Numbered from the stretch's first letter, positions 15,795-24,252 are shown. The stretch: 39,079 nt of DNA from JAZNQN01 sp045590195 (GCA_045590195.1 JAZNQN010000026.1:1-39079); one strand, 5' to 3'. The notes: generated by a model from the letters alone, not told the origin. A program made the numbers and translations.

Positions 15795-16628
15795 TTATGG
15801 CTGTTTTCCCTCATTGAAAATTCTAATCATTTCTCTTGTAAGGCTTATTCCGTCATCTTCAGCAGGGATATTTCCTCTCTCGTACCATGCAGCCATTGAA
15901 AGCTCGCTTTCATCGATAGAAATTTTATCGTCACCGTCAAGGTCACAATAAAAGCCCATTAAAACATTTCCGTCAACTCCCCAAGGCTGACTTTTATAGT
16001 ATCGGATATTTTTAACTTTAAGCCCAACCTCTTCCATAACTTCTCTTTTAACGGTTTCTTCAAGAGTTTCGCCAATTTCTGTATAGCCTGCCAAAAGGGC
16101 AAAGCGGGTATAAGTTCTTCCTGCATATTTACTAAGCAAAAGCCTTTCGCCGTCTGTTACCGCAATAATTACCGCAGGCGAAATTTTAGGATAAATCATA
16201 TTGCCGCAATCAGGGCATTTTAACATTCTTTCCTTTTCGTCATGAACAGTTTCCGCTCCGCAGCGTCCGCAAAATTTATTACTTTTGTACCACGAAAACA
16301 AATGCCATCCTGTCATTACAGCAAAGCAAATTTCTTTCGATTTTAACTGTCGAAGTGTTCGAACGGGCTCAAATAAATACTTGTCTGTTTTAATTTCACT
16401 CTCGCCCATATACAGAAAATAATCTACATCCTGAAGAGAAAAAACATATTGAAATCTTTTCTCATCAAGGCTGCCAAGTTCGCTATAACTTGGCAGAGAA
16501 AGCAAATCATCCCCATCTCTGCAAATCAAAATTCCGCCATTTGAAAATACAAAAACACTGTCATTTTCATGGGGTTTTTTGTTTTTAAATTCATTTCTTA
16601 GTTTTCCAAAAGACAAATCCTGAAGCAT
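15795..16628 (-). CDS. nudC: NudC-like Nudix hydrolase (NADH pyrophosphatase / NAD decapping)
   Basis: The 277-residue protein has the NudC layout: an N-terminal beta domain, a four-Cys zinc ribbon (C120, C123, C138, C141), and a Nudix domain with the complete box GYTEIGETLEETVKREVMEEVGL split as G181...E191 and REVMEEVGL (195-203). NudC enzymes hydrolyse NADH to NMNH and AMP and remove NAD caps from RNA. The downstream SQPW motif (213-216) that defines the NAD(H)-specific group is present, but the usual PFPxS continuation is replaced by GVDGN, so substrate preference may be shifted. The AGGCGG SD is modest. Confidence 0.82.
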   Translation of the reverse strand: MLQDLSFGKLRNEFKNKKPHENDSVFVFSNGGILICRDGDDLLSLPSYSELGSLDEKRFQYVFSLQDVDYFLYMGESEIKTDKYLFEPVRTLRQLKSKEICFAVMTGWHLFSWYKSNKFCGRCGAETVHDEKERMLKCPDCGNMIYPKISPAVIIAVTDGERLLLSKYAGRTYTRFALLAGYTEIGETLEETVKREVMEEVGLKVKNIRYYKSQPWGVDGNVLMGFYCDLDGDDKISIDESELSMAAWYERGNIPAEDDGISLTREMIRIFNEGKQP

Positions 16629-16712
16629 TTTTACCGCCTATAATCAATTATTTTAAATTTTACAAATCTCTGTTATAAATATAATCGTTGAAACCATCGT
16701 TTAAAGCAACAA

Positions 16713-18002
16713 TCAATCAAACTCATGATACATAATTGTGTGTTCTTTGTATTTTTCAGAAAGGCTTAAGTCGCCTAAAGTATATTTGCAATTATCCCAC
16801 GGAATTGTAAAAGAATGTACCTTGTTCTGATAAAATTCAAGATATTTGGGAGATTTTATAGCATTAAAAAGTGCCATTTGTGTACTTGCACTGCAAGTGG
16901 TATCTCCAAGGCCCGAAATAATATATGCAGGGCATTTTAAATACTTTGCCGCAATAGCAGTATCAAAATAAGTTACGCCCTCGCCCTTTGGCATTTTGTT
17001 TGCTCGTCTTCCACAAATTTCAGGGCCATATATATCTGAAAGCCACGGCACATTCATAATAACTGCAGTAGCTTTATCAAAATGCGCCGCAATGTTACAC
17101 GCCTGCATACCGCCCTGGCTACTTCCTACAAAATAGTAATCCTTTTTGTTTATAAGCTTGTGATTTTCAAAAAAACGCAAAGCCTGTAAATCTCTTAAAA
17201 ACATTTTTGCCCAATATGTTGTTTCGGGATTTTTATTTTCATCCGCATCATAGCCATAACCTTTAAGTTTATTGTCGCGCACCTCTGCGTAAAATTCATC
17301 CGTTTCATAATTTGGATTGCAGTGCGCATTTACATGCACAGTAAAATAGCCGTCAAGTGGATACGGCGTTGCAGGAGTAACACCATAGCCCTGAAAAAGC
17401 ATTGCAAATTTAAGGCTGTTTTCAGCGGCTCCTTTCGGATATGCCACAGATACCGAAACATAATCACTTCCCGGCGCTTTTATACGCATATCGTACATTT
17501 CAAAATCAGGATAATTTTCGTCTGGCTTTTTATCGCATAACAAAACATCAGGTGTTGTTGCTTCAACCTCAGTTTTAAGTCTATCCCAAAATTCATTATA
17601 GTTACCAGGCTCTTTTGTAGCGCATAAAATGTTTTCTATGTCCGCTCCTGCACCACCGTTATACGTGGCTATTCCATCAATGATTTGTTTATTAGCATCA
17701 CAGGCTTTTGCCTGAAGATGTACAAATCCGCTCTTTGATACAGAAGTTTCAACATAAAACCAACCATCATCAGATTTTTCCATATATCCCTCTTCATTTT
17801 TGCCGTCATCGCCTGTCAGCAAGTACCAGATATAAGGAACGTCAAGATAATCATCCATATACTTTACACGGATTTTAAATACAACTTTTTCCGAAATTTT
17901 ATACTCAAGTGGATTTTTAAGTGTTGTGCCAACAAAATACTTATATTCTTCTTTCAGACTATTTGTTTTTGCCAGCATCTCAAGCTGCCTGTATTCGTTC
18001 AT
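16713..18002 (-). CDS. CE7-family acetyl xylan esterase / cephalosporin-C deacetylase-like
   Basis: The 429-residue protein has an extra N-terminal beta domain (about 1-120), then an alpha/beta hydrolase of the AXE1 family. The family GxSQGG nucleophile elbow is GSSQGG with Ser295; Asp367 (GLGDTTC) and His396 (NKVHSFT) complete the triad. The family's internal RGQG is altered to FQGYG. CE7 enzymes remove acetyl groups from xylo-oligosaccharides inside the cell. It lies 14 bases after a lipoprotein gene and probably shares its transcript. It is apart from the main glycan island. Confidence 0.85.
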   Translation of the reverse strand: MNEYRQLEMLAKTNSLKEEYKYFVGTTLKNPLEYKISEKVVFKIRVKYMDDYLDVPYIWYLLTGDDGKNEEGYMEKSDDGWFYVETSVSKSGFVHLQAKACDANKQIIDGIATYNGGAGADIENILCATKEPGNYNEFWDRLKTEVEATTPDVLLCDKKPDENYPDFEMYDMRIKAPGSDYVSVSVAYPKGAAENSLKFAMLFQGYGVTPATPYPLDGYFTVHVNAHCNPNYETDEFYAEVRDNKLKGYGYDADENKNPETTYWAKMFLRDLQALRFFENHKLINKKDYYFVGSSQGGMQACNIAAHFDKATAVIMNVPWLSDIYGPEICGRRANKMPKGEGVTYFDTAIAAKYLKCPAYIISGLGDTTCSASTQMALFNAIKSPKYLEFYQNKVHSFTIPWDNCKYTLGDLSLSEKYKEHTIMYHEFD

Positions 18003-18016
18003 AGTAAAAATTCTCC

Positions 18017-18502
18017 TTATTCACTCCATATTACATTATCCATTGTGTATTCACCTTGAAAATATGTACCGCTATATATCTCTTTTCCGTCTGCTGAAAC
18101 GAAAAAATCTCCGATATATGATAAGTGGCTGTTGTTTACCAGCCAGCTTCCGCGTATTACATAGTACTGTTTGCCTTTTGTTTCTACGGCCCCTGATACA
18201 CCAAAGGAAAACGCAAAGCCTGTTTCTTTATCTTTTTCGCCCATAACGCTGTAGCAAAGCTGTGTTGCTTCCTCAGGTGTTATACCTTTCACGCTTTCAA
18301 TAGGTATTTCAATAATATCTTCTTTGAGCGCTTCTGAACTGTTGCTGCTTGCCTCAGGGCTACCGGCAGCATCCTCTTCCGACAAATAATCATTTACTTT
18401 GGTTTTCAAGCTTTCTGCATACTCTGCTTGTTTTACAGCAGTTTCTGTGCAGCCTGCCAAAAACAGTAATAAAACAGCAAGAATACAAACAATCGTTTTC
18501 AT
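18017..18502 (-). CDS. Putative lipoprotein of unknown function
   Basis: The 161-residue protein has a lipoprotein signal peptide with lipobox LAGC, giving a lipid-anchored Cys near residue 18. A Ser/Glu-rich linker (about 40-70) and a compact C-terminal domain with GITPEEATQLCYSVMGEKD and a YYVIRGSWL strand follow. No family is recognised with certainty. I chose ATG 18502; the GTG nine bases upstream lies within the AGGTGA SD. It heads the operon with the CE7-type esterase. Confidence 0.75.
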   Translation of the reverse strand: MKTIVCILAVLLLFLAGCTETAVKQAEYAESLKTKVNDYLSEEDAAGSPEASSNSSEALKEDIIEIPIESVKGITPEEATQLCYSVMGEKDKETGFAFSFGVSGAVETKGKQYYVIRGSWLVNNSHLSYIGDFFVSADGKEIYSGTYFQGEYTMDNVIWSE

Positions 18503-18543
18503 TAATATCACCTAAGTTTTATATTTAAATTCTGTATGTGTCA

Positions 18544-18572
18544 ATTATACCACTTTGTACCGGAAAAAACAA
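18544..18572 (-). promoter_or_regulatory. Promoter of the lipoprotein/esterase operon
   Basis: TTGTTT (18567-18572), 17-base spacer, TATAAT (18544-18549) on the minus strand. Confidence 0.6.
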
Positions 18573-18590
18573 TATTTTATTGTTAAAAAC

Positions 18591-18619
18591 AAAAAATCCC
18601 GAGGAATTTCCTCGGGATT
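18591..18619 (-). terminator. Intrinsic terminator of the symporter gene
   Basis: AATCCCGAGGAA (18595-18606) pairs with TTCCTCGGGATT (18608-18619), followed by T residues on the minus strand. Confidence 0.9.
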
Positions 18620-18640
18620 ATCGTTTGAAATTTTTTACTG

Positions 18641-20119
18641 TTATCTTTCCATTTCTGCCTGAATATCATCATAAGCCGAAAGCATGGGTTTAACATCTTC
18701 GCCTTTTAATCTTGCAAGGTAATTTTTGGTAATTTTAAATATTGTACCTGAAAGAACAAGCAAACCAATCAAGTTAGGAATTGCCATAAGGCCGTTGAAT
18801 GTATCTGAAATATCCCAAGCGAGGGAAAGATCCATTGTTGCACCTACTAAAATAAAGCATACGAAAATCACTTTGTATACTGCGGTTGATTTTTTACCAA
18901 ACAAAAATTCGCATGATTTTGTTCCATAAACAAACCAACCAAAAACAGTTGAAAGAGCAAAGAAGAATATTGCAATTGTTGCAAAGTATCCGCCAATATT
19001 GCCAAAAGATTTAACAAAAGCTTCTGTTACAAGTACAGATGCTTTGTCTGCTGTAAAGCCTGTAGCTACCAAGCCTGTTGACAAGTCGATAACACCTGAA
19101 GAAAGAATAACCAATGCAGAAAGGCTGCAAATAACAATTGTGTCTACAAAAACTTCAAAAACGCCCCACATACCCTGTTTAGCAGGTTCTTTTACATCGG
19201 CCTGAGAGTGAACCAGGGCCGAAGAACCCATACCTGCTTCGTTTGAAAATACGCCTCTGGCAATACCGCTTTTGGCTACTTTTGAAATTACAACACCCAT
19301 TGCACCGCCGGCAATAGCATCAAATCCGAATGCACCTTTGAAAATTGCAACGAAAACATCATCTAAAACAGTAAATTTTGTAGCAATAATAATTAACGCA
19401 CCAATTATGTAAAAAGCTGACATAAAAGGAACAAGTTTTTCTGTAACTGAAGCAAGTCTTTTAAGTCCGCCAAGGGCAATAATTGCCATAATTACCAAAA
19501 GAACGATACCTGTGACAATAACAGGAATACTAAATGTCTGCTCAAAGTTTGCAGCAATTGTATTTATCTGGCTCATATTACCGATACCGAATGATGCCAT
19601 AATGCAGAATACTGCAAAAAGAACGCCCAGTATGCTACCAATAGTTTTAAGGCCTTTTTTGACGGAGAAGCCTTCTTTAAGATAAACCATTGCGCCGCCA
19701 AGCCATTCGCCTTCGGCATTTCTTTTACGATAGAAAACACCAAGTACGATTTCAGCATACTTTGTTACCATACCGAAAAATGCTGCAACCCACATCCAGA
19801 AAACAGCGCCCGGGCCACCGGCTGCAATAGCTGTTGCCACACCAACAACATTACCTACGCCTACTGTGCCGCCCAAAGCCGCACAAAGGGCCTGGAAAGA
19901 CGAAATAGTTTTTCCGTCACTGTCGACTTTTTCTCTCTTTTTAAAGAAAGTGCCAAATGTGTTTTTCATCCACAAACCAATTTTTCCAACCTGGAAAAAC
20001 TTAAGTCCGCATGTGAGGAATATGCCTGTACCAACCAAGAACACAAGCATTACAGGGCCCCACACCCAGCCGTTAACAATACCGTTAATTTTTTCAACCA
20101 TTGCCAAAAACATTTCCAT
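18641..20119 (-). CDS. Alanine/glycine:cation symporter (AGCS family)
   Basis: The 492-residue protein is a polytopic membrane protein with about eleven helices and AGCS signatures. Examples are ALCAALGGTVGVGNVVGVATAIAAGG near residue 75, GPGAVFWMWVAAFFGMVTKYAE, and the SNEAGMGSSALVHSQA segment near residue 295. The family imports alanine, glycine or D-alanine with sodium. The ATG follows AGGAGG. The glycine riboswitch in its leader makes glycine a likely substrate or signal. It is a single-gene unit between that leader and its own terminator. Confidence 0.93.
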   Translation of the reverse strand: MEMFLAMVEKINGIVNGWVWGPVMLVFLVGTGIFLTCGLKFFQVGKIGLWMKNTFGTFFKKREKVDSDGKTISSFQALCAALGGTVGVGNVVGVATAIAAGGPGAVFWMWVAAFFGMVTKYAEIVLGVFYRKRNAEGEWLGGAMVYLKEGFSVKKGLKTIGSILGVLFAVFCIMASFGIGNMSQINTIAANFEQTFSIPVIVTGIVLLVIMAIIALGGLKRLASVTEKLVPFMSAFYIIGALIIIATKFTVLDDVFVAIFKGAFGFDAIAGGAMGVVISKVAKSGIARGVFSNEAGMGSSALVHSQADVKEPAKQGMWGVFEVFVDTIVICSLSALVILSSGVIDLSTGLVATGFTADKASVLVTEAFVKSFGNIGGYFATIAIFFFALSTVFGWFVYGTKSCEFLFGKKSTAVYKVIFVCFILVGATMDLSLAWDISDTFNGLMAIPNLIGLLVLSGTIFKITKNYLARLKGEDVKPMLSAYDDIQAEMER

Positions 20120-20151
20120 ATTTTTGCCTCCTAAAAATATATTTTTGCAAC

Positions 20152-20180
20152 AAAACAGCCGCCCTATTTTAAAGGCGACT
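20152..20180 (-). terminator. Riboswitch expression-platform terminator
   Basis: AGTCGCC (20180-20174 on the minus strand) pairs with GGCGGCT (20163-20157), followed by GTTTTG. It lies between the glycine aptamer and the symporter SD. The CGGAG at 20183-20179 just before it repeats the 3' strand of aptamer helix P1, so both can compete for the same CTCCG. Confidence 0.75.
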
Positions 20181-20212
20181 CCGAATAATCACGCAGAAAA
20201 TAAAAGTATAAT

Positions 20213-20299
20213 TCTGCTCCGTCCTTTTGCCTGAGAGATTCGGCCAAAAAAGCCTTGCACCTTCGGCACTCGATACGAGATTCTCCGGAGTTCCCTTCA
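20213..20299 (-). ncRNA. Glycine riboswitch, single aptamer
   Basis: The minus strand shows the conserved glycine-aptamer core: GTGCCGAAGGTGCAAG, then AATCTCTCAGGCAAAAGGAC and GGAGC. P1 forms between CTCCG (20290-20286) and CGGAG (20221-20217). Only one complete aptamer is present; a separate 8-bp hairpin (ACTTTCAG/CTGAAAGT, about 20303-20330) stands where a second or ghost aptamer would be. A terminator follows, so control is transcriptional. Glycine riboswitches ahead of AGCS transporters usually shut them off when glycine is abundant; the sign cannot be proved here. Confidence 0.93.
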
Positions 20300-20345
20300 C
20301 TTTCAGTTTCAAATGATTCTGAAAGTTTCAACGAGATACATTACT

Positions 20346-20373
20346 ATTATACACCAATTTACGCCATTGTCAA
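20346..20373 (-). promoter_or_regulatory. Promoter of the riboswitch/symporter transcript
   Basis: TTGACA (20368-20373), 16-base spacer, TATAAT (20346-20351) on the minus strand, about 45 bases before the aptamer. Confidence 0.82.
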
Positions 20374-20413
20374 TAGCTATTCAAAAATTCACCTGAGGTT
20401 TTAATAAAAATTT

Positions 20414-20435
20414 AAAGGGTGCACTTGCACCCTTT
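20414..20435 (-). terminator. Intrinsic terminator of sigK
   Basis: AAAGGGTGCA and TGCACCCTTT form a near-perfect stem touching the sigK stop codon, followed by AAATTTTTATT on the minus strand. Confidence 0.85.
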
Positions 20436-21123
20436 ATTTATTTTCAAAACATTCTTTTAATTTGCCAAGTGCTTTTTTCTCAATCCGGCTTACATAAGAA
20501 CGGGAAATCCCCATTTCTTTAGCTATTTCACGCTGAGTTTTTTCCTGATATCCGCAAATACCATATCTTTTTTTTATAATTTCTGCCTCTCTTTTTTTGA
20601 GGCAGTTTTTTATTCCCTCATAAAGTTTTTCAATTTTGTTTTTAATTTCTATTTTTTCGGTAACATCATCATCCTCGCACCACAAAATGTCGAGAAAGCT
20701 TACCTCGTTTCCCTCTTTATCAAAGCCAATAGGCTCGCTGAGCGAAACTTCGTTTTGCAGCTTTTTACTTGAACGGAGCACCATTAAAACCTCGTTTTCA
20801 ATGCATCTCGCGGCGTAAGTTGCAATTCTTATTTTCTTATCTGATTTATATGTAGTTATGGCTTTTATAAGGCCTATGGTGCCAATAGAAATCAAATCGT
20901 CGTTTTCTATGCCACAGCCACTATATTTTTTTACAACATGGGCAACAAGGCGCAAATTTCGTTCAATTAAAATATTTTTTGCATCTTCATCGCCCGCTTC
21001 ATAAAGCCTTAAATATTTTTCTTCTTCCTCGGTAGAGAGCTGCGGTGGAAAAGAATTTCCGCCACTTACAAAAGATACCATAAAAATATTCTGGAAAATA
21101 AACGATATTATTTCAAAAAGCAT
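20434..21123 (-). CDS. sigK: Sporulation sigma factor SigK, pro-form
   Basis: The 229-residue protein is a full sigma-70 family factor very close to sigma-K. A hydrophobic pro-sequence of about 20 residues (MLFEIISFIFQNIFMVSFVS) comes first. Region 2 follows (NLRLVAHVVKKY, DDLISIGTIGLIKAI, ATYAARCIENEVLM), then region 4 (EKTQREIAKEMGISRSYVSRIEKKAL). Sigma-K directs late mother-cell transcription during spore coat formation. The pro-sequence implies activation by SpoIVFB-type intramembrane cleavage, as in Bacillus. The gene is uninterrupted, so no skin-type element is needed. I chose ATG 21123 because GGGAGGG precedes it; a TTG at 21147 lies inside a hairpin and has no SD. Confidence 0.93.
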   Translation of the reverse strand: MLFEIISFIFQNIFMVSFVSGGNSFPPQLSTEEEEKYLRLYEAGDEDAKNILIERNLRLVAHVVKKYSGCGIENDDLISIGTIGLIKAITTYKSDKKIRIATYAARCIENEVLMVLRSSKKLQNEVSLSEPIGFDKEGNEVSFLDILWCEDDDVTEKIEIKNKIEKLYEGIKNCLKKREAEIIKKRYGICGYQEKTQREIAKEMGISRSYVSRIEKKALGKLKECFENK

Positions 21124-21130
21124 AAAAACA

Positions 21131-21160
21131 CCCTCCCATATAGTCAATTATATGAGAGGG
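21131..21160 (-). promoter_or_regulatory. Hairpin holding the sigK Shine-Dalgarno
   Basis: CCCTCTCATATA pairs with TATATGGGAGGG at 11 of 12 positions around a 6-base loop. The GGGAGGG half is the SD of sigK, so folding would hide it. The same hairpin could also end transcripts from the peptidase gene upstream. Confidence 0.6.
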
Positions 21161-21191
21161 ATTTTAATTTGTGCGTGTCCGCTATGTAAAA

Positions 21192-22304
21192 TTATCTGCC
21201 TTCTTTTACAAATTTAAATGATTCTTCAAACAAAATTCTGTGGTGGAGATAAAGTTCTTCAAAATCGTAACAAGTTTTCCAGCCCGACTGACCTTCTTCA
21301 AAGTAAAGGCCCTGATTTGATTCGTAAATAATGCAAGGCTCGCCGCAAATTGTAACCCAGGCGGAGTTAATGTTAAATGAACCCGGTACATCTCTCTGGT
21401 CATCGCTTACGGCAGGTCTGTCAAAGAAGTGGTCGCCATAGCCTGCTTTAACGGTAGCTTCTTTAACCTTATGAGAAAGAGCCTCGATTTTATCAAGAAC
21501 AATTTTTGGCATATAGTTAAAGAGGTAGAAGTTCTGGCTGCCGTTTCCGCCGCCGTGAAGATGAAGTGTAACATCGGGAACATATTCATCGGCAACTTTC
21601 AAAAGCGCTTTTGTTTCTTCTGCCATTGGGAAGAAGAAGTTATCGTGAACAATATTTACGCCATCATCATTAAAATATCCGCCAATATATTCGCAGGCAT
21701 CTTTAAGAGGATGAATTTCTTTACATTTTGGATGCATACAAAGTGTACCATCGTTCCATGTACCCTGGCTGTAATAACGGAAAGACTCAAAGCTCTGGCC
21801 AACAAAGGTTTTAAGCGGAATTCTTGCTCTGCCATCCATATTTGCAATAGGAATAAGCAAAAGGTTAATGCCTTCAAGAGCGGCCATAAGTTCGGGGTGT
21901 TTTTCGCCTTTATAATCTTCCCCTGTTTCAATTTCTTTAATAAGGTTATTAACTGCAACGCTACCTTCAAATTCGCCACCGTGGCAAGCACCTACGATAC
22001 AAACAGTTGGAACATAATCGTCTCCTGTTTTGTCGGCATAGCATTTAAGATTACCTGCACCCTGAGCCGAGCTTAAGTTTGCAGTTCTCTTAAGGTCATT
22101 TTTCTTGCCGTACTGAACCATATACATTGGCCAACCACCGGGAGTTTTGCAAAGTTCAATAACTTCGCCTTTTTTAACAAGTTTCACTGTGTCACAAACA
22201 TCCTGTGCACTACCTTTCCACCAATCGGGAATTTCAATCATCTGTGTTACTCCGTTTGCATCACGAAAAGGTACATGAGTTTCAGTTGCTTTAAATTCTG
22301 CCAT
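21192..22304 (-). CDS. M14-type zinc carboxypeptidase-like protein, downstream copy
   Basis: The 370-residue protein has an M14-like core with zinc ligands His108 and Glu111 in GACHGGEFEG and a His in the LHLHGGG strand (248 or 250). An NMDGRAR segment stands near 155-161, and a late YESNQG may carry the catalytic Glu. M14 enzymes cleave C-terminal residues or amide bonds, sometimes of cell-wall peptides. There is no signal peptide. It is a close tandem paralogue of the next gene upstream, which its start overlaps by 14 bases. The substrate is unknown. Confidence 0.78.
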   Translation of the reverse strand: MAEFKATETHVPFRDANGVTQMIEIPDWWKGSAQDVCDTVKLVKKGEVIELCKTPGGWPMYMVQYGKKNDLKRTANLSSAQGAGNLKCYADKTGDDYVPTVCIVGACHGGEFEGSVAVNNLIKEIETGEDYKGEKHPELMAALEGINLLLIPIANMDGRARIPLKTFVGQSFESFRYYSQGTWNDGTLCMHPKCKEIHPLKDACEYIGGYFNDDGVNIVHDNFFFPMAEETKALLKVADEYVPDVTLHLHGGGNGSQNFYLFNYMPKIVLDKIEALSHKVKEATVKAGYGDHFFDRPAVSDDQRDVPGSFNINSAWVTICGEPCIIYESNQGLYFEEGQSGWKTCYDFEELYLHHRILFEESFKFVKEGR

Positions 22305-23445
22305 ACAAATCTTCCTTCCTTTCAGGTTTATATTCTTTTACAAAATTAAATGTTTCTGTAAACAAAAGTCTGTGATGAAAATAAATTTCTTCGAAAGAGT
22401 ATACATCTTTCCAGCCCGGTCTGCCCTCTTCGTATAAAAGGCCCTGATTTGTTTCGTAAACAATTGCAGGCTCGCCGCAGATGGCTGTCCAGGCAGACTG
22501 AATGTTAAACGAAGGTGGTGATTTCAACTCAGTATTATTTTCATTACCAACTACTTCTCTTTCGGTATATCTGTCGCCTTCGCCGATTGCCTCCAGCGAT
22601 TTTTTAACGCGGCTATTCAAAGCGGCAATTTTATCTTTAACAATTCTTGGCATATAATCAAACTGATAAAATGTGTTTCTGCAGTTTCCGCCACCGTGAA
22701 GATGAAGGGAAATATCAGGAACAAATTCATCGGCAACTTTCAAAAGTGCCTTTGTTTCTTCAGCCTTTGGGAAGAAGAAGTTATCATGAACTATATTTAC
22801 ACCATTATCGTTAAAGTATCCGCCAATAAATTCACTGCTATCTTTAATAGGATGTACTTCTTTACATTTCGGGTGCATACAAAGTGTTCCGTCTTTCCAT
22901 GTACCCTGGCTGTAATAACGAAAATCTTCAAAGCTTTGGCCAACAAAGGTTTTAAGCGGAATTCTTGCTCTGCCATCCATATTGGCAATTGGAATTATCA
23001 AAAGGTTAATCCCCTCAAGAGCGGCCATAAGCTCGGGATGTTTTTCTCTCCTGTAATCTTCCCCTGTTTCAATTTCTTTAATAAGGTTATTAAGTGCAAC
23101 TGCGCCTTCGAATTCGCCGCCATGTTCAGCGCCGATAAGGCAAACAGTTGGTATGTAATCATCGCCCGTTTTATCAGCATAGCATTTAAGGTTGCCTGCG
23201 CCCTGAGCTGAGCTTAAGTTTGCAGTTCTCTTAAGGTCGTTTTTCTTGCCGTAGAAAACCATATACATGGGCCACCCACCAGGTGTTTTACAAAGCTCAG
23301 TAACCTCTCCCTTTTTTACGAGTTTTACAGTATCGCAAACATCCTGTGCACTACCACGCCACCAATCGGGAATTTCGAGCATAGTAATGGAATTATCGCG
23401 GTTTCTGAATGGTACATGAGTTTCGGTTGCTTTAAATTCTGCCAT
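22291..23445 (-). CDS. M14-type zinc carboxypeptidase-like protein, upstream copy
   Basis: This 384-residue protein matches the downstream copy along almost its whole length. It shares MAEFKATETHVPFR at the start and the zinc motif (GAEHGGEFEG). It differs in a longer loop (REVVGNENNTELKSPP) and an extended C-terminus (KPERKEDLYGRI). Both genes are preceded by the same AGGAAG-type SD and bases, so the duplication included the ribosome binding site. It lies 14 bases after nadE, in an apparent operon. Different surface loops suggest diverged substrates. Confidence 0.78.
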   Translation of the reverse strand: MAEFKATETHVPFRNRDNSITMLEIPDWWRGSAQDVCDTVKLVKKGEVTELCKTPGGWPMYMVFYGKKNDLKRTANLSSAQGAGNLKCYADKTGDDYIPTVCLIGAEHGGEFEGAVALNNLIKEIETGEDYRREKHPELMAALEGINLLIIPIANMDGRARIPLKTFVGQSFEDFRYYSQGTWKDGTLCMHPKCKEVHPIKDSSEFIGGYFNDNGVNIVHDNFFFPKAEETKALLKVADEFVPDISLHLHGGGNCRNTFYQFDYMPRIVKDKIAALNSRVKKSLEAIGEGDRYTEREVVGNENNTELKSPPSFNIQSAWTAICGEPAIVYETNQGLLYEEGRPGWKDVYSFEEIYFHHRLLFTETFNFVKEYKPERKEDLYGRI

Positions 23446-23459
23446 ACAAGTCTTCCTTT

Positions 23460-24200
23460 CTACTCACTGTCAACAATTTCATAAACAGGTGGCATAACTC
23501 TTTTATGCCCACTTCTGCCATGATAGCGGTCAACAATTTTGCGATTTTCTTCTGAAATTTCGCCTGTTAATAAAAATTTATCAATATCAGCATATTTTAT
23601 GCCCATATCTTCTTCATCGCTCTGCCCTTCGAAAAGCGCCGCAGATGGGGCTTTTGTCATAATAGCCTCAGGCGCACCCAGGTATGCAAGAAATTCGTAA
23701 ACTTCTTTTACAGTTAAATCGGCAATTGGATTAAAATCACAAGCGCCGTCGCCCCATTTTGTAAAATAGCCCATATATCTCTCGCTTCGGTTACCTGTTC
23801 CTGCAACGAGGCGGTTTTCCGAGGCTCCAATAGCATAAAGAGTTATCATACGAAGGCGGGGATTTATATTTGTATCGCCCATTTCGTTTAAAGTTGTTGC
23901 ATCTTTTAATACATCCCTGAATTTTTCTTTAATTCCGGTTATATCTACAACTCTTGTTTCAATTCCGAATTTATCGGCAACTTCTCTGCCGTCTACCATA
24001 TCTTCGCCATAATTTCGCTTTGAAGAGCATGGCATTATAACGCCAACTGTATCATCGCATGCCATTTTGCATAAAATACCAACCAAAGCACAGTCTTTCC
24101 CGCCGCTATTGCCGAAAACAATACCGGTTGCATGGGCGCTATTTAAAACGTCTTTTATAAATTTTACTCTGTTTTCAGTTTCAATTTTATAGTCACGCAT
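23460..24200 (-). CDS. nadE: Ammonia-dependent NAD synthetase
   Basis: The 246-residue protein is a single NadE domain without a glutaminase domain, so it uses free ammonia to amidate deamido-NAD. Visible motifs are the ATP pyrophosphatase loop GNSGGKDCALV (residues 30-40), the NPRLRMITLY segment, and AGTGNRSERYMGYFTKWGDGACDFNPI. I chose ATG 24200 because AGGAGA lies 5 bases upstream; an earlier start at 24230 would run through a hairpin. It follows the carB-dapF fusion by 52 bases. Confidence 0.92.
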   Translation of the reverse strand: MRDYKIETENRVKFIKDVLNSAHATGIVFGNSGGKDCALVGILCKMACDDTVGVIMPCSSKRNYGEDMVDGREVADKFGIETRVVDITGIKEKFRDVLKDATTLNEMGDTNINPRLRMITLYAIGASENRLVAGTGNRSERYMGYFTKWGDGACDFNPIADLTVKEVYEFLAYLGAPEAIMTKAPSAALFEGQSDEEDMGIKYADIDKFLLTGEISEENRKIVDRYHGRSGHKRVMPPVYEIVDSE

Positions 24201-24219
24201 AATTTTCTCCTGCTTTACA

Positions 24220-24241
24220 GGCTCCCGCAAAAGCGGAAGCC
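24220..24241 (-). other. Hairpin between carB-dapF and nadE
   Basis: GGCTCCCGC and GCGGAAGCC form a 9-bp stem (one G-T pair) around AAAA. There is no T run, so it looks more like an RNA-processing or stability element than a terminator. Confidence 0.6.
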
Positions 24242-24252
24242 TGATAAATTAT

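Noticed and set aside
20434..21123. Interruption of sigK by a skin-like element
   Set aside because: The gene is one complete frame from pro-sequence to region 4, so no rearrangement is required.
21429..22076. Long open frame on the plus strand within the peptidase gene
   Set aside because: It is antisense to a conserved M14-like gene, has no SD, and its predicted product is Phe/Cys-rich in the way typical of an antisense shadow. The same kind of frame appears opposite the paralogue at 22696-23211.
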